64,000 nucleotides of DNA from assembly GCF_029962835.1 (NCBI RefSeq), contig NC_080577.1:6014001-6078000 (forward strand), read 5' to 3'. The notes below the pieces were generated by a model that saw only the letters and a program-made list of their open reading frames with translations, was not told the origin of the DNA and ran no database searches. The stretch is from Magnolia sinica (taxonomy: Eukaryota > Streptophyta > Magnoliopsida > Magnoliales > Magnoliaceae). How positions within the stretch are numbered: position 1 is the stretch's first letter; each line of letters opens with the position of its first letter. The position numbers were made by a program, and so were the translations under genes. This document shows, one piece after another, positions 46,511 through 61,071 of this stretch.

Positions 46511-49151
46511 CACTTGTTGGATATTTGGGCCCACCTTATGTTTGATTCTATGTGGACCACTCCTTGGGAGCATTGTTGGTTAAATGTCCACATTGCTGGG
46601 CAGTGATGGTTAGATGTCCACATTGTGACCCTTCCTTAGGCCTTATCAGGCTCATTCTCCTCATTCTCTTAGTGGGTTAACCCAAATAAGTGGGCCCCAT
46701 TTATCTCGGACGGATGGCTCCATGCTACCAGATTTGATATAACCACGGCCGAGGGCTAATCTTTATATTATGGTTGATCGGATGTTCATCTATGGACCCA
46801 GTCTTGTCTATATGACCGGTCGTCGGTGTTGATTATCGATGCTGATTGTCGGTGCCAATTATCGATGTAGATTATCGGTGTCGATTTGTCGAGACCGATT
46901 GTATTGGCCGGTTCCGATGCCGATTCTGAGTATCGAATTCGATTGCCAAGGCCGATTGTCGTGACCTATATGATGTATATGCGACCCGTAATTGAGGCCC
47001 AATGAGATGTGTATTCGGTCTGCGTAATGTATATGCAGCCCGTGTTTAAGGCCTAATACGAATAGGAGGTCTACGTAATAAGGCTCATTGTGATGTGTAT
47101 TAGGCCCATGATACATGACCTATTTGATGTATTCGAGACTCATGTGTAGGGCCCATATGTCATGTATTTGAGGCCCATGAGCAGGGCCCACTTATTGCGT
47201 ATGTGTGTCCCTTGAATAATGCTCATTGTGTTGTATATTAAGCCTTTATGTAAGGCTGTGGGCCCATTATCTGTTTGGCCATGGGTCCACTATTCCTTTG
47301 GGGACAATGTTGGTTAAATGTCTACATTGTTGTGATTGATGGTCGATGCCGGTTATTGATACCGATTATGAGTATGTGACAGCATAGCATCATGATACAT
47401 GCCCATATGCATCATCTGCATGTTTGTTATGAGATGTGGTTGATCATTGCATATGTCATTGAGCATGTTATGAGACTCCCTGATAGGCGGAGGTTATCTC
47501 ACATGAGCACGCGGTGTGCGTAGGATTGATGCATGATTGGATTGTATGACTCATGCATCTCGCATTATGATTACCGTACGCCCTAGCGACATCAGGGTCG
47601 TAGCCTCCACAGGCATATCGTGGATGGCCAAATGGGACACCGAAAATGTTTGGTTCTAGCATACGGGCGCCATAGATGTCCTTGGGTGAAAATCCCTAAA
47701 CCTTCGTGGCCAGGAGACGCCCCAACGTCGAGACCGAGTGGATGCATGAGCGCCCGAGTGCCGAATACCAGGAGGCCGCGTCTCCCACTGTATCGTGGTC
47801 GGTTGGGAGGGGGTGTGGCCTTACCCGCCCGAGGGTAAGGGGCAATACTAGGCTGAGTTTGACCAGCTCGTGAATGGGTCCGCTATCGACATGCCGGATA
47901 GGTATTGACAGACTATTGGTCAGGCGGATAGTGAGGTTTCTTACGCTCACTTGGACTGTGCGGCTGGGAGAGCGACAGTGTCATTTGGAGTGTACTAAAC
48001 TCTGGTGATGATCCCAGAGATGAACTGTACTGATATGTGGATCTAGTGAGTAGGAGTTGCATACTCATTCATGCATTCATTCATTCACTATCTACTCGGG
48101 TTGGTGGTACGCAACTAGTTGTTACGTGTGCCTTCGCAATGACCATGATTTCGGTTGGGGCGCGCGACTAACCTGAGATCAGGAGTTTACCACATTGAGT
48201 CTGACTATCCAAATTTAGGTATGAGACTGGTTTGGATAGAAGTCCCTTGTGATGGACCCCATAGCCTGCGATACTACGTACTACCATCCCGACTTCATAC
48301 TCCAGCATGTTCATTCCATTCGCACCACATATTGCATTACATCCGCGGCATATGACATTTTGGGTTACTGTGCTTCTGCATTTATATGGTCTAGATATGA
48401 CTGACATATTTGTGAACACATAAGGAATTATATACTCCATTGCATTCTTGGCATTTGATATTTGGCTCTTTATGACTCCTCGTTTGCATAGCTGTTATAT
48501 ACTGTGTATTCTGATATTGATTGGCTCATGGACTTGTTCGTATTTCCGCTTACTCTGTTATCGTATGATTTATGATCTTGTGAGTATTTCTGTTTACTCT
48601 GATAATTCCTGCTCTTGTCAGTATTTCTGCTTATTTAAATAATTTATGATCTTGCTAGTATTCCGATATTGTACGATTTGTGGATTACCGGTATTTCCAG
48701 TTTGTATGATAATGGCATCGTATTGAATACTTGGCACTTACCTTGTGCACACACTTACACCACCCTCTAAGCTTTCTATAAGCTTATGCACGATAGATGC
48801 GTGCAGATGATGATAGGTTGCAGCAGTGTTGAGCTTGGAGCGTGTAGCAGTCCTCTGGAGCTTGATTTTTTTTATTTATGTATTTTTCTTTCAGTATTGT
48901 ATTCAAATGTTTATATTAGTGGATATGTGATGATGATGTTGTCTTTGTAATTTGGGTATACTTGTGATTATGCTTATTACGAGTTAAATGTACATTGGAA
49001 AAAAAAAATCCTCCTTGTAGGATCCCAGGATCGGAATCTGGCGTATGAACGCTAGGAGCCGAGAATGGGGTACTACGGAGGCTGTCGGCACCAGATTCGG
49101 CGATCGCGATTCCTATGAATCCGATTTTCGGGTTTGGGGCGTGACATCTCG

Positions 49152-49590
49152 TGTATCCCAAGACCTATGGGGCCCACAGATATGAACATACTAGATCCAT
49201 TCCGTCCATCAGTTTTATTATATCATGTTAGGACGTTAGTTCACAAACGAGGTATATCCACCGTTAAAGCGAGCACAGCGGGAAATGGTATGACGAAGAC
49301 GTGGATAATTGATACCCTTCTAGGGCTCACTGTGATCTTTATACGTCATCCAATCCGTTCATCGGGATGTAGTGAACTATTAATATTATTTGAATTCAAA
49401 CCTTTTGTGGTGCCCAATTAGGTTTCAATGATAGGCCGTCGATCACTGTTGTTTATGTGGTGTGGTGTGGTCTACTTGAATCTTGCATCTGTCTAATTTT
49501 TGTGACCACATCGAAAATATTGAAAAACTGATGGACAGAGGAGTTCAGAAGAAAAATCTATGTGGCCCAACAGAACTTACGCGGATTGGT
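49152..49590. mobile_element. foldback element next to the long LTR-type insertion
   Basis: Arms 'tccattccgtccatcagttt' and 'aaaactgatggacagaggag', ends 'tatggggcccacaga' / 'tgtggcccaacagaa'. It is adjacent to the outer TSD. Confidence 0.6.
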
Positions 49591-49599
49591 TATTACCCT

Positions 49600-50300
49600 A
49601 CATATCTCGAGATGGCGCAGGCTGAGCCTATGGGAGCCACTGTAATGCATGGGTTTTATTTACACTGTTCATTCATTTTTCCATATTATTTCAAGGTATA
49701 AGGCAAAAAATGAGACAGATCCAAGGCTGAAGTGAACCACACAATGGGTATTAAACAATTATCATTTACAAAAATTCTCAGGGTCATAGAATTTTTGGAG
49801 AAATGATGTTTGTGTTTTACCTTCATTCAGGTTCACGTGACCTTATTAAGAGATTGGATAGCAAATAAACATCACAACGGGCTAGAGGAAAGTTTCAACC
49901 ATGCATTATTATCATTGGCTCACCCTGATGTTTGTGAGAAATCAATCCGTACATCTGTTTTGTCCGTTCATTTCAGAACATGATCCAGAAGGTAAATCTG
50001 AAAGGAAACAGTTGGTATTAACCTGGCATAAAAGTTTTGAATCAGGCCACAATTCATCTTAGTGGTGATCACCTTTTGAACGGTTTGTATGCATATAGAC
50101 ATCATCGTGGAACCAGGGAAGGATTCAAAGGTAGGCATTTCCCTCTGTCCTCTCTTTTAATGTTTCCTATGCTGCGGCTAACTTTAGTTCCTGTCTGATT
50201 TTCTATTACATCATATGATAAGATGGAGAAAGCGACAGGCTAAATTTCTCATTGGGTACTACTCCACCGATACTTAGCTATACACGGATGGTCATGTTGA
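49600..50300. mobile_element. foldback element fragments
   Basis: Family motifs ('gatccaaggctgaagtgaac', 'gcaaataaacatcacaacgg', 'tttgtgagaaatcaatccg') are present, but no matched pair of ends. Confidence 0.45.
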
Positions 50301-50700
50301 GGGCTTTGTTAGGTCATCTTGATTTATATGTTTCATCCACGCCGTTCATTTATTTGAAAAATTATTTTAGAGTATTAGCCGAAAGGGTCTACGTTAGACC
50401 ATACCACAGTTGAAAACTTCTAAAGGACTGCCGTTATTTTCTATCCAAACCTGCTCAAAAGTCACGTAAGCATGTATTAATGGAAAACATAAATATTAGA
50501 TTGATTCAAACTTCTGCTTCCCCAAGAAGCTTTCAATAGTAGGCTTTAAATTCCCACTGCTTCATGTGGTTTGTTCCACCTGAGCCTTCGATCTGTTTAG
50601 TTTTTTGGGATTACGCCATAAAATGATCTTTTAAAATAGATGGACGGCCTGCATAAAATATATAGATGACAGTGGCCCCACGGAGACCCGACATTAGCGT
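50300..50700. mobile_element. foldback element in the presumed PYRB promoter region
   Basis: Arms 'atatgtttcatccacgccgt' and 'agatggacggcctgcataaa', with the family core between. It ends about 60 bases before the leader exon. Confidence 0.65.
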
Positions 50701-50759
50701 CCGTCTCTTAAATAGGTCATGGGCGTAGTAACCAATCCGCGCCCACCGCCCACGGGCAG

Positions 50760-50935
50760 TTTTGTCATTTTCCACGCACAGAAGCTCGCTCGCGTTCTCT
50801 CTCTCTGGTATCCCCCACCTCTATCAAAACCCTAATCCCCTCTCTCCGTCCATCTCCTCCTCTCCATCTTGCTCTGTCCATTGTTCGCGATTCTACCTTT
50901 TGGGGGAAAGAATAAGAAAGAGGGAGAAATGGAAG
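50760..50935 (+). other. candidate 5'UTR exon of PYRB (or first exon of an unseen gene)
   Basis: A CT-rich leader with 'aaaccctaatcccc' (telo-box-like) ends AGAAATGGAAG|GTAATG, a good donor at 50936. A strong acceptor TATTTTGCAG lies at 56771-56780, 100 bases before the PYRB ATG, and no other coding exon lies between. Joining them is therefore the simplest reading. The join would create an upstream frame of eight codons (ATG at 50929, stop at 56798-56800) in the PYRB leader. The link is inference. Confidence 0.5.
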
Positions 50936-51199
50936 GTAATGTTATTTTATTTTATTTTTATTAATTTTCTATTTATTGTGAATTGAAATTGAACTCAATA
51001 CCACAGAAAATGCATTCTTGGTTCGCAATTCAAACCATACAATCTCATTATTATTTTTATTTATTTATTTATTGTGAAATGCTCCAGTTCTCTCAGAGCA
51101 CTATGAGTTACAGGGCTCCTGGTCGCACGGGTCCAGTGCTACAGTCCAATCTATCAATCTGAACCGTCTATTAAGTACAGAACACGTTTCATGGACTAC

Positions 51200-51450
51200 C
51201 ATGCAAAAGTCACACTGATTGGATGATCTAATCCATCCTTGATTTGGCCTTGTTATCTTTAGCAATCATGCAAAAGTCACACTGATCGGATGATCCAATA
51301 CATCCTTCATTTGGATGATCTAATCCATCCTTGATTTGGCCTTATTTTCTTTAGCCATCATGCAAAAGTCACACTGATTGGACGATCTAATCCATCCTTC
51401 ATTTGGATGATCTAATCCATCCTTGATTTTTCCTTGTTTTCTTTAGCCAT
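51200..51450 (+). repeat. tandem repeat 'catgcaaaagtcacactgat'
   Basis: Three occurrences of 'catgcaaaagtcacactgat' with interspersed 'gatgatctaatccatccttg' units over about 250 bases; a complex, slightly diverged tandem array. Confidence 0.85.
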
Positions 51451-52142
51451 CCTTTTTCCAAGCTCTGGATGGGATGGCTACGGTTGTCTAACAAAACTGA
51501 TTCCTTAGAATCATAAGCGAATCCATGATGAGACCTAACAAATAGATTGATCAAATTGTTGGTTAGACCTATTTTGTGTAAGCAATCCTGGACTGTCCAC
51601 ATTAAAGGCCATTGATCAATGGTTAATATCTGTCAGGTTTGGTGTGATGTTTGCATGTTGGCCCAAGAAACATGTGTTTGGACATAGTGAACAGCCTGGA
51701 TGAATGAATTGACTGTCTAGGTGTCCCAATACAACTAGGAACATTATAACTTATTCTGCTTTGTGCTTTGTGCATTGGAACATTTCTCTTCGTTATTTTA
51801 TCTGATTTGCAAATTTTTTTTTTGAAAGATGAAATTTATTAAACCACCAAAAACAAAACACACACATACAAATTAGAACAAAACGAAAGAAGCAAGCAAG
51901 CAAAAAAAAAAAAAAAAAAAAAAAACCCAAAAGGAAGAGCAAAAACTATACAACAGCCAGCCCCACAACTGGCTAACCCCAAGAAGACCCCAACAATTTA
52001 TGGCGCTCAATCCTTGAACAAATGAAGGACTCTGCTATACACCTTGGCGAGAGAAGATCTCAATTCCAGAAACATTGATTGTTCCTCTCAAGCCAAATAG
52101 ACTAGAGAACAAAAAGAAAAATGATTTGCCGCTTCTTTCTAC

Positions 52143-53350
52143 CTAGAAGATCTCCATCTTCAGCATGCCACAATTGGAAGAGACCATCCACGACTTGTGG
52201 TAGCACCCAGGAAATCCCAGCCATCTGAAACACTCGGCCCCAAATCTCTGAGGAAAAACATCAATGAATGAGGAGATGATTAATGAAGTCTTCATCTTGG
52301 AGACAGTGGCTGTGCGCGTTGGGCAGAACCATGTCCCTTTTCTGGAGATTATCAATAGTGAAACACAGTTTTTTACAACAAGCCAAGTGAAGGCTGCCAC
52401 TTTAAGATGGACCCCATAAGACTAGACCATCCCCATATGGCAGAAGGCTCTCAAAGAATCAAACGAAGCAAGATGCCTATAAAATGATTGAATTGAGAAT
52501 ACTCCCAAGCTTGCCAAATTCCAGGTGGGGACATCTTCCTCTTCGGGAGAACGGAACAAAACTTGCAACCGAGAGAGAAGAGATGTGAGATCCATAAATT
52601 CCTCGTTGGAGAGATTCCTCTGAAGTGGAGGGATCCAAATACCATCTTCTCCGGTCCCCAAAAAATAGTCCACCATTGAAATGTCCTTAACAGAGCTTAG
52701 GGAAGCTAAAGATGGGAAGGAGGACTTAAGGGATGGGGACCCACACCAGGGGTCCTTCCTAAATTTGAGTCTATCACCCTTACCTAAATCAAACCTAATC
52801 TCAAAAAAGTCTTTCGGGGCCAATTCAAGAATTCCTTTCCACAGAAAAAGACAACTGATAGAGAGAGAGGAAGGTTTAGTCTTCCAACAACCAAGGGTAG
52901 ACCATATTTAACTGCAATAACAGACCTCCATAAACTGGAATTTTCCAAAGCAAACCTCCAAATCCATTTACCTAGGAGAGCCTCATTGACCAAATCAAGA
53001 AGCCTAACTCCAGCCCCTCCCCTGCATAGGGGGGCAAACCTCCTTCCAGTTCAATGAGGGGAACTTTCTAGAGAAAGAGTCCCCTTACCACAGAAAGTCT
53101 CTCCGTGGTTTATCAATTCGAGCAATGATTGACTTAGGGCAAGCAAACAAAGACATAATATTAGTGCAGGTTAGAAAGAGAGGTTTTAATGAGGGTGAAC
53201 TTGCCTCCCAGAGATAGAAGTTTTCTCTTTCATGAGGAGAGCTTTCTTTCCATGCACTTTGTGATTTTATCCCATAGATGCAAAGTTGGTTTCCCCACAC
53301 AAAGGGAAAGGCCTAAATACGTAGTAGGAAGAGAGCCAACACTACAACCA
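52143..53350 (-). pseudogene. LINE ORF2 C-terminal remnant (RT thumb to zf-RVT)
   Basis: Reading leftwards: a segment with PTTYLGLSLCVGKP (about 53,320), MSLFACPKSI and RRDFLW (about 53,100), then LLGKWIWRFALENSSLW (about 52,950), FDLGKGDRLKFRKDPWCG (about 52,770) and the zf-RVT-like terminal part AAFTWLVVKNCVS (about 52,390). These lie in at least three frames. The catalytic YADD region is not present. Confidence 0.85.
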
Positions 53351-53965
53351 AAGGACACAGACAGAGAAACAGTAACGTTCTCCATCTCCCTCTCCAGAGA
53401 AGAATCAATGAGAGGGGCTTCCATTAGACGATAGGAAGGACCCACCTCGAGCACTAGAGCATTAAGTCCCTCTACTTGCAAGGATGAGACACATGACACC
53501 TTAATAGGGCCTGATTTCAAATCGAGGGGGGAGGGAGTGCAAGTGTCTATCAGAGATTGACGGATTGAGACCCTGTGGCAGATATCGAGCGGCTGAGATA
53601 TCTCCACAAAGAGACGAGGCGTTGCCGACTCTAGAGGCAATCGGAAAAACATTAGGCAGCTCTTGCCACGAGTTGATCTCTCTGCCTGAGAGAGCTCTTG
53701 ATTTTGAGGGCCCGTTAGTATGAAGAGGACTTCAATAGGATCCAACAAGGTTGTTTATCAGCATAGCCCTTTGGATCGGATGGAGGGGATATTCTTGCAA
53801 GATCAAAAGTGCCCAAGGAAGGAGGAGAGTCTGGTTGTGGCTTAAGATGCATAATTGACAAGGGGGCAGGAGTCACACGGATCAATGGTGTGTCACCTGC
53901 TCCAACCGAACTCGTGGTCTCATCTACAACACTCAATTCGGCGGGAAACCTAGAAGGCCCACATG
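53351..53965 (-). pseudogene. LINE ORF1/ORF2 junction remnant
   Basis: Minus-strand stretch with Pro/Ser-rich low-complexity coding (SPPSLGTFDLARISPPS) and VEGLNALVLEVGPSY. It probably joins the end of ORF1 to a deleted ORF2. The assignment is by position. Confidence 0.5.
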
Positions 53966-54350
53966 CAAGGTATTCTGTAACGGTAACGATGGCCATAAGA
54001 GCCACCACTATTACCTTTATGACATGGGTTGTAACGACTGTTATGGCCCTCATAACGGTCTCTCTCTCTCTCTCTTTATTTTTTTCTTTTATTGAAAGAA
54101 AAAGCCAAAAAAACTGTATCTGCCCTCGTAATGTTGATTTTTTTTCCCCCTCGAAAAACCTATATTTGCATAGTAACAAACCATTACAGTCTTTACAGGG
54201 AGCATAATTGGCCGTTTTTTGCTGTTATAGGCCATTTTTTTCATAACGGTGTTACAACCATTACGACCCCGTAACGTGTAACGGTTGCCACCATTATCTT
54301 TACGTAACGGTCTTTATGGCCTTGTAACGACCTTTATGGCACACCATGCC
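53966..54350. mobile_element. GTAACGG-type element inserted in the LINE
   Basis: Both ends are dense in 'gtaacgg' / 'ccgttac' and 'atggccataa' / 'ttatggcc' motifs in inverted arrangement; the middle has a CT microsatellite and AT-rich sequence. It interrupts the LINE ORF1 reading. I could not fix the target duplication, so the class is open (Mutator-like is one option). Confidence 0.6.
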
Positions 54351-54354
54351 CACA

Positions 54355-55200
54355 CGCTTTGTTTGCTCCACATGCCGCACTAGGCAGGCACTCCAAACTT
54401 GGAATACCCTGGGAGCAGGAGAATGGAACACCATCATCATCATCAACAATAGGGGTGAATGGAGGTAGAGGACGAACAAAGACACTAACCCCCACAACCA
54501 CCTATAGGCGACCACTAACCTTCATCTTCATGAATTACCTTGACTTGGATCAATTTCTCTCCAATCTTGATTGTGATGAACTACGACACCACCTTTGTCT
54601 TCTTAACTTTAATGCATATTTTGGCTGAACAGAGCTCTTCCCAAAGCACAATCGCTAGATTTATGAGAACCACCTCACCTACACATGACCTCGACGAACA
54701 TGAAAAACTCAACATACCACAACTCAAGAGGGATGCTTGGAAATAGAAACTAGACATCAGAAGACCCAAAACATGATCAATCCAACCACTTGCAGATAGA
54801 TTCCAATGGACCAACACGACAACAAAGACCAATAGAGATCACCCTTTCTATGTCCTCCATAGAGTGAAGAGAAACCCAAACAGAAGATGGACTAAGATAT
54901 CTAACAAGGACCTCTCTAGGACTCATGTTGTAGAAAAAAAAGGAACCAAATGGCAATGTCGTTCAGGAATAGCCTTGATGCAGAAAAACTAGTAGAGAGC
55001 CTCCCAAGCTTTAGGTAGTAGATTCGGGTTGACATGCACCACTGGCGAGTTATCCTCATCCCAGGGATGGAGTAGGGAGGGGTAATTGGGGATGAAGAGA
55101 CGGGGGTGCCAAGCTCCTGAGGGAGATGAAGGGGAGACCCTAGAAGAGCTTCATTAAAAGAAATCCTAGGTCCCACAACAAGGGTGTCCCCTACTGCCAA
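54355..55200 (-). pseudogene. LINE ORF1, region downstream of the RRM
   Basis: Segments such as ICIKVKKTKVVS (about 54,585-54,620) and the Pro/Ser-rich stretch at 54,916-55,200 resemble the post-RRM region of plant L1 ORF1. Several stops. Confidence 0.65.
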
Positions 55201-55592
55201 ACCTGCACGAGAGGAGAGAAGCTGGGGGTAGAGGATGACTGGGAGGGGGCGAAGGGGGAGGTGCCCTTTGGGAAAGGGGGACTACTTGGATGCACAGGCT
55301 TCGTCACCCTCATCTCTTGATTAACCGTCTTAGGCTCAAAATGTGCTACATGAACCCTCAAAGATCTACCATAGAAGCTTCGACCATGAAGGCCTTTGAT
55401 GGCCCTAAGCAGATTCTCGTCTTCCTCCATCTTAATAAAGGCAAAACTTCTAATAGAGTCAGATCCGTTGACTCTAGGGATAACAACTTCCATAACCTTA
55501 CTAAACTTTTGAAAGACACACATAGAGTGAATGTCTATCCACTCCTCAGGGAAGTTATCAACTAAGAGAGTTGGAACTAGAAGCTCTCTCAA
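55191..55592 (-). pseudogene. LINE ORF1 RNA-recognition-motif domain
   Basis: An open stretch with an RRM pattern: LLVDNFPEEW (strand 1), MCVFQKFSKVMEVVIPR (helix 1 and strand 2), RSFAFIKMEEDENLLRAIKG (RNP1-like strand 3 and helix 2), and GRSLRVHVAHF (strand 4), followed by a Pro/Ser linker. Plant L1 ORF1 proteins carry this domain to bind the element's RNA. Confidence 0.82.
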
Positions 55593-56160
55593 GGGATTCT
55601 TACCTTGTACTTGCGACAGATGTTTCCCTTTCTTTCGACCTTTACTTGCTAGGATCTAGACCCCAAAGCTCATCTCCCGATTTAAGTCGGTCTGAATCAC
55701 CTCCTTGCCTTGATGCTCACCATCGAGGATTAGAACAGAAACCCTGGAACAAACATCCTCCTCTTGCACACCATTGGCCTCTACCACCACTTGCTTACCT
55801 TTGTTCTTCCAGGACCGAGGTCCATCCGACCCTCTCTCCACCTCCAGTCTTTTCCTGTGAGTAGCAAAATCCCAGATGAAATCTCCCTCCAACTCCTTAA
55901 GAGTCTGTGGAGCTTCCTTTGACCGTCTAGAGTGAATAGAGGGATTGCATGATGACTAAGCACCAACCTTATCCCTTGAGACAACACAAGAGGAGCAGGA
56001 ACATCTATGTTTCGGGTGACTGTTCCGCGACCTTGAAGCTTTCCTGTACCTCACAGCTCTCCGAGTTTCCTCACGATCTCGAGGGTGCTTAAGAGTCACC
56101 GGGTTTGTGGTGTTGTTAGGGATCTCGGGGATGAGTGACCATCTTGGGGCTATTCAATTC
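55593..56160 (-). pseudogene. LINE ORF1 N-terminal remnant
   Basis: Basic minus-strand coding (RRAVRYRKASRSRNS, about 56,000-56,050) upstream of the RRM, broken by stops. The LINE's 5' limit is somewhere near here. Confidence 0.5.
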
Positions 56161-56189
56161 AATACTACAGCCACACACACCTTTAGGGT

Positions 56190-56395
56190 CGTCTTTCTTT
56201 TAGAAGAAACAGTAATTTATTGGAAAAAGGAAAGCAGAATGCAAGGGAAACAAACACGCAAAGTGTGAAGTTCATATGGTGCACCCATTTACAGATTGTG
56301 CATGTTGCTGAAATCTCCTTCATCAGTTGATATCAGCTGTTTGATTGGTTGTCTGCATTTTGACCCAAAAAAAAAAAAAAAACTATGATCGTACG
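56190..56395 (-). mobile_element. possible LINE 3'-tail fragment
   Basis: 'agtaatttattggaaaaagg' resembles LINE 3' ends read in reverse, but the fragment is short and lacks a clear poly-T start. Confidence 0.3.
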
Positions 56396-56413
56396 GTTAA
56401 GATTTTCGAGCGA

Positions 56414-56620
56414 TTTTTTTTTTTTTTTTTGGCTAGGTAAGATAAAATTTTATTGGAAAGAAAGAGAAGTATAGGTAGAGCCTTAAAACTTAAAGAACAA
56501 AAGCCCCTATGAACAATCTAAAGTCCCAATGAAACCTTACACAACTCATGGACAAACTCCTACAGTGTGTCACCGGTAAAACCTAAATTGACATAAGATA
56601 ACTATGTGAAATTTAGCTCC
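56414..56620 (-). mobile_element. 5'-truncated LINE tail
   Basis: A 17-base poly-T at 56414-56430 followed by 'ataaaattttattggaaaga', the reverse of a LINE 3' end with its poly-A tail. No ORF left. Confidence 0.5.
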
Positions 56621-56879
56621 AGACTAACAGTCCACATATCCAAGTAGAGCTGCTACACTGCCAACAGTCACCCCAATCAAATCCTGGTGTTGTTAAACTC
56701 AAGTTTCAATTCATTTTCCCTTCAAACCAGTAAGCATCAAACTTGTGCTAATCATATCATGGTAATTTGATATTTTGCAGTTGTTTCTTTGCAATATTGA
56801 AGCTCTATTCATCATATCAAAGTGGAATTAACGGCATTCAAGGAACTCAAAAGAAAACCTCTTAATTCAGCTTAGCACA

Positions 56880-60525
<3,646 letters not shown>

Positions 60526-60881
60526 GGTCGTTGATGACATCCTCGAAATTTTGGTAAGTTAATGAATGCTCACTGATCTTATGTTCGTAGAAAGAAGTGT
60601 GAGAAGCGTGGAATTTTGATAGTAAGCTATGCTAATTAACGCTTACCAAGCCATTTTAATAATGGGTAAATGAAATTATAGTTGAAAAGAATCTGCGAGA
60701 ATCAGTTGGGTTTCAGTGTTATTTGTTTGTCCTTTTCATTTTTCTTGTGCAACCACACAATCTACTCGATATAAAACATGATGTCTATTGTAGGAAGCAT
60801 TTTGGCTGATTGTGTACCGAAAAGAATCTGCAGTTGGTGTACAAAAACCTGATTTGGGAAAGAAAAGAAAAAGAAAAAAAA
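60526..60881 (+). other. PYRB 3' flank
   Basis: Likely 3'UTR and downstream sequence; the polyadenylation point is not evident. Confidence 0.45.
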
Positions 60882-60900
60882 ATGATCTATTCTCCCATCC

Positions 60901-61052
60901 ATGAGAAGAAGGACAAGGGGAAGGCGCAAAAAGGACATGGGTGGGAGTAGTGAGAAAAGATTTGATGACCGACAGTTTAACTGAGGATATGGTATGGTAG
61001 AAAGGGATTTGTATAGCTGTCCCCAGTTAATTGGAATAAGGCTTAGATGATG
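60901..61052 (+). mobile_element. 5'-truncated RTE-type LINE tail with exact 19-bp TSD
   Basis: A 152-bp insert ends 'ggaataaggcttagatgat', the form of plant RTE LINE 3' ends, and is flanked by exact copies of ATGATCTATTCTCCCATCC (60882-60900 and 61053-61071). The size and the perfect TSD show recent target-primed insertion about 0.4 kb downstream of the PYRB stop. Confidence 0.82.
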
Positions 61053-61071
61053 ATGATCTATTCTCCCATCC

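Larger units (their letters stand above)
39058..49146 (+). mobile_element. outer long LTR-type element (likely solo LTR), interrupted
   Basis: Begins TGTAAGACCCGT and ends GGGGCGTGACA, with the 5-bp direct repeat TCTCG on both sides. TG..CA ends and a 5-bp duplication are the signature of LTR-retrotransposon integrase. Its own sequence is 39058-40562 plus 44564-49146, about 6.1 kb; the rest is an antisense relative inserted at 40563-44558. A TATAAA box lies at 39463-39468, followed by a CT-rich tract, compatible with a U3 promoter. I see no gag-pol, primer-binding site or second direct LTR, so a solo LTR or a coding-free element are the options. At 4-6 kb the unit would be very long for an LTR. 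A gypsy assignment rests only on the general look of the ends. Confidence 0.82.
51814..56160 (-). mobile_element. internally deleted L1-type LINE with nested MITE
   Basis: On the minus strand the order is ORF1 (RRM-type RNA-binding domain and downstream ORF1 region), then the C-terminal third of ORF2, then a 3' end with a poly-A tail (poly-T at 51814-51823 on the plus strand). The ORF2 endonuclease and catalytic reverse transcriptase core are absent, so it is deleted as well as full of stops. A GTAACGG-type element is inserted in ORF1. I could not find the target duplication, and the 5' end is approximate. Confidence 0.8.
50936..56780 (+). other. presumed PYRB 5'UTR intron carrying a LINE
   Basis: 5.8 kb between the donor at 50936 and the acceptor at 56780. 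It contains a tandem repeat, a 4.3-kb LINE remnant on the opposite strand and two shorter LINE-tail-like sequences. No host coding exon seen. Confidence 0.45.

Noticed and set aside
39058-49146. A giant terminal-inverted-repeat DNA transposon (arms at 40.56-42.86 and 44.56-49.15 kb)
   Set aside because: The arms look like long TIRs at first, but no duplication flanks 40563 and 49146 as a pair, whereas the nested-copy model gives two exact 5-bp duplications and a continuous outer sequence.
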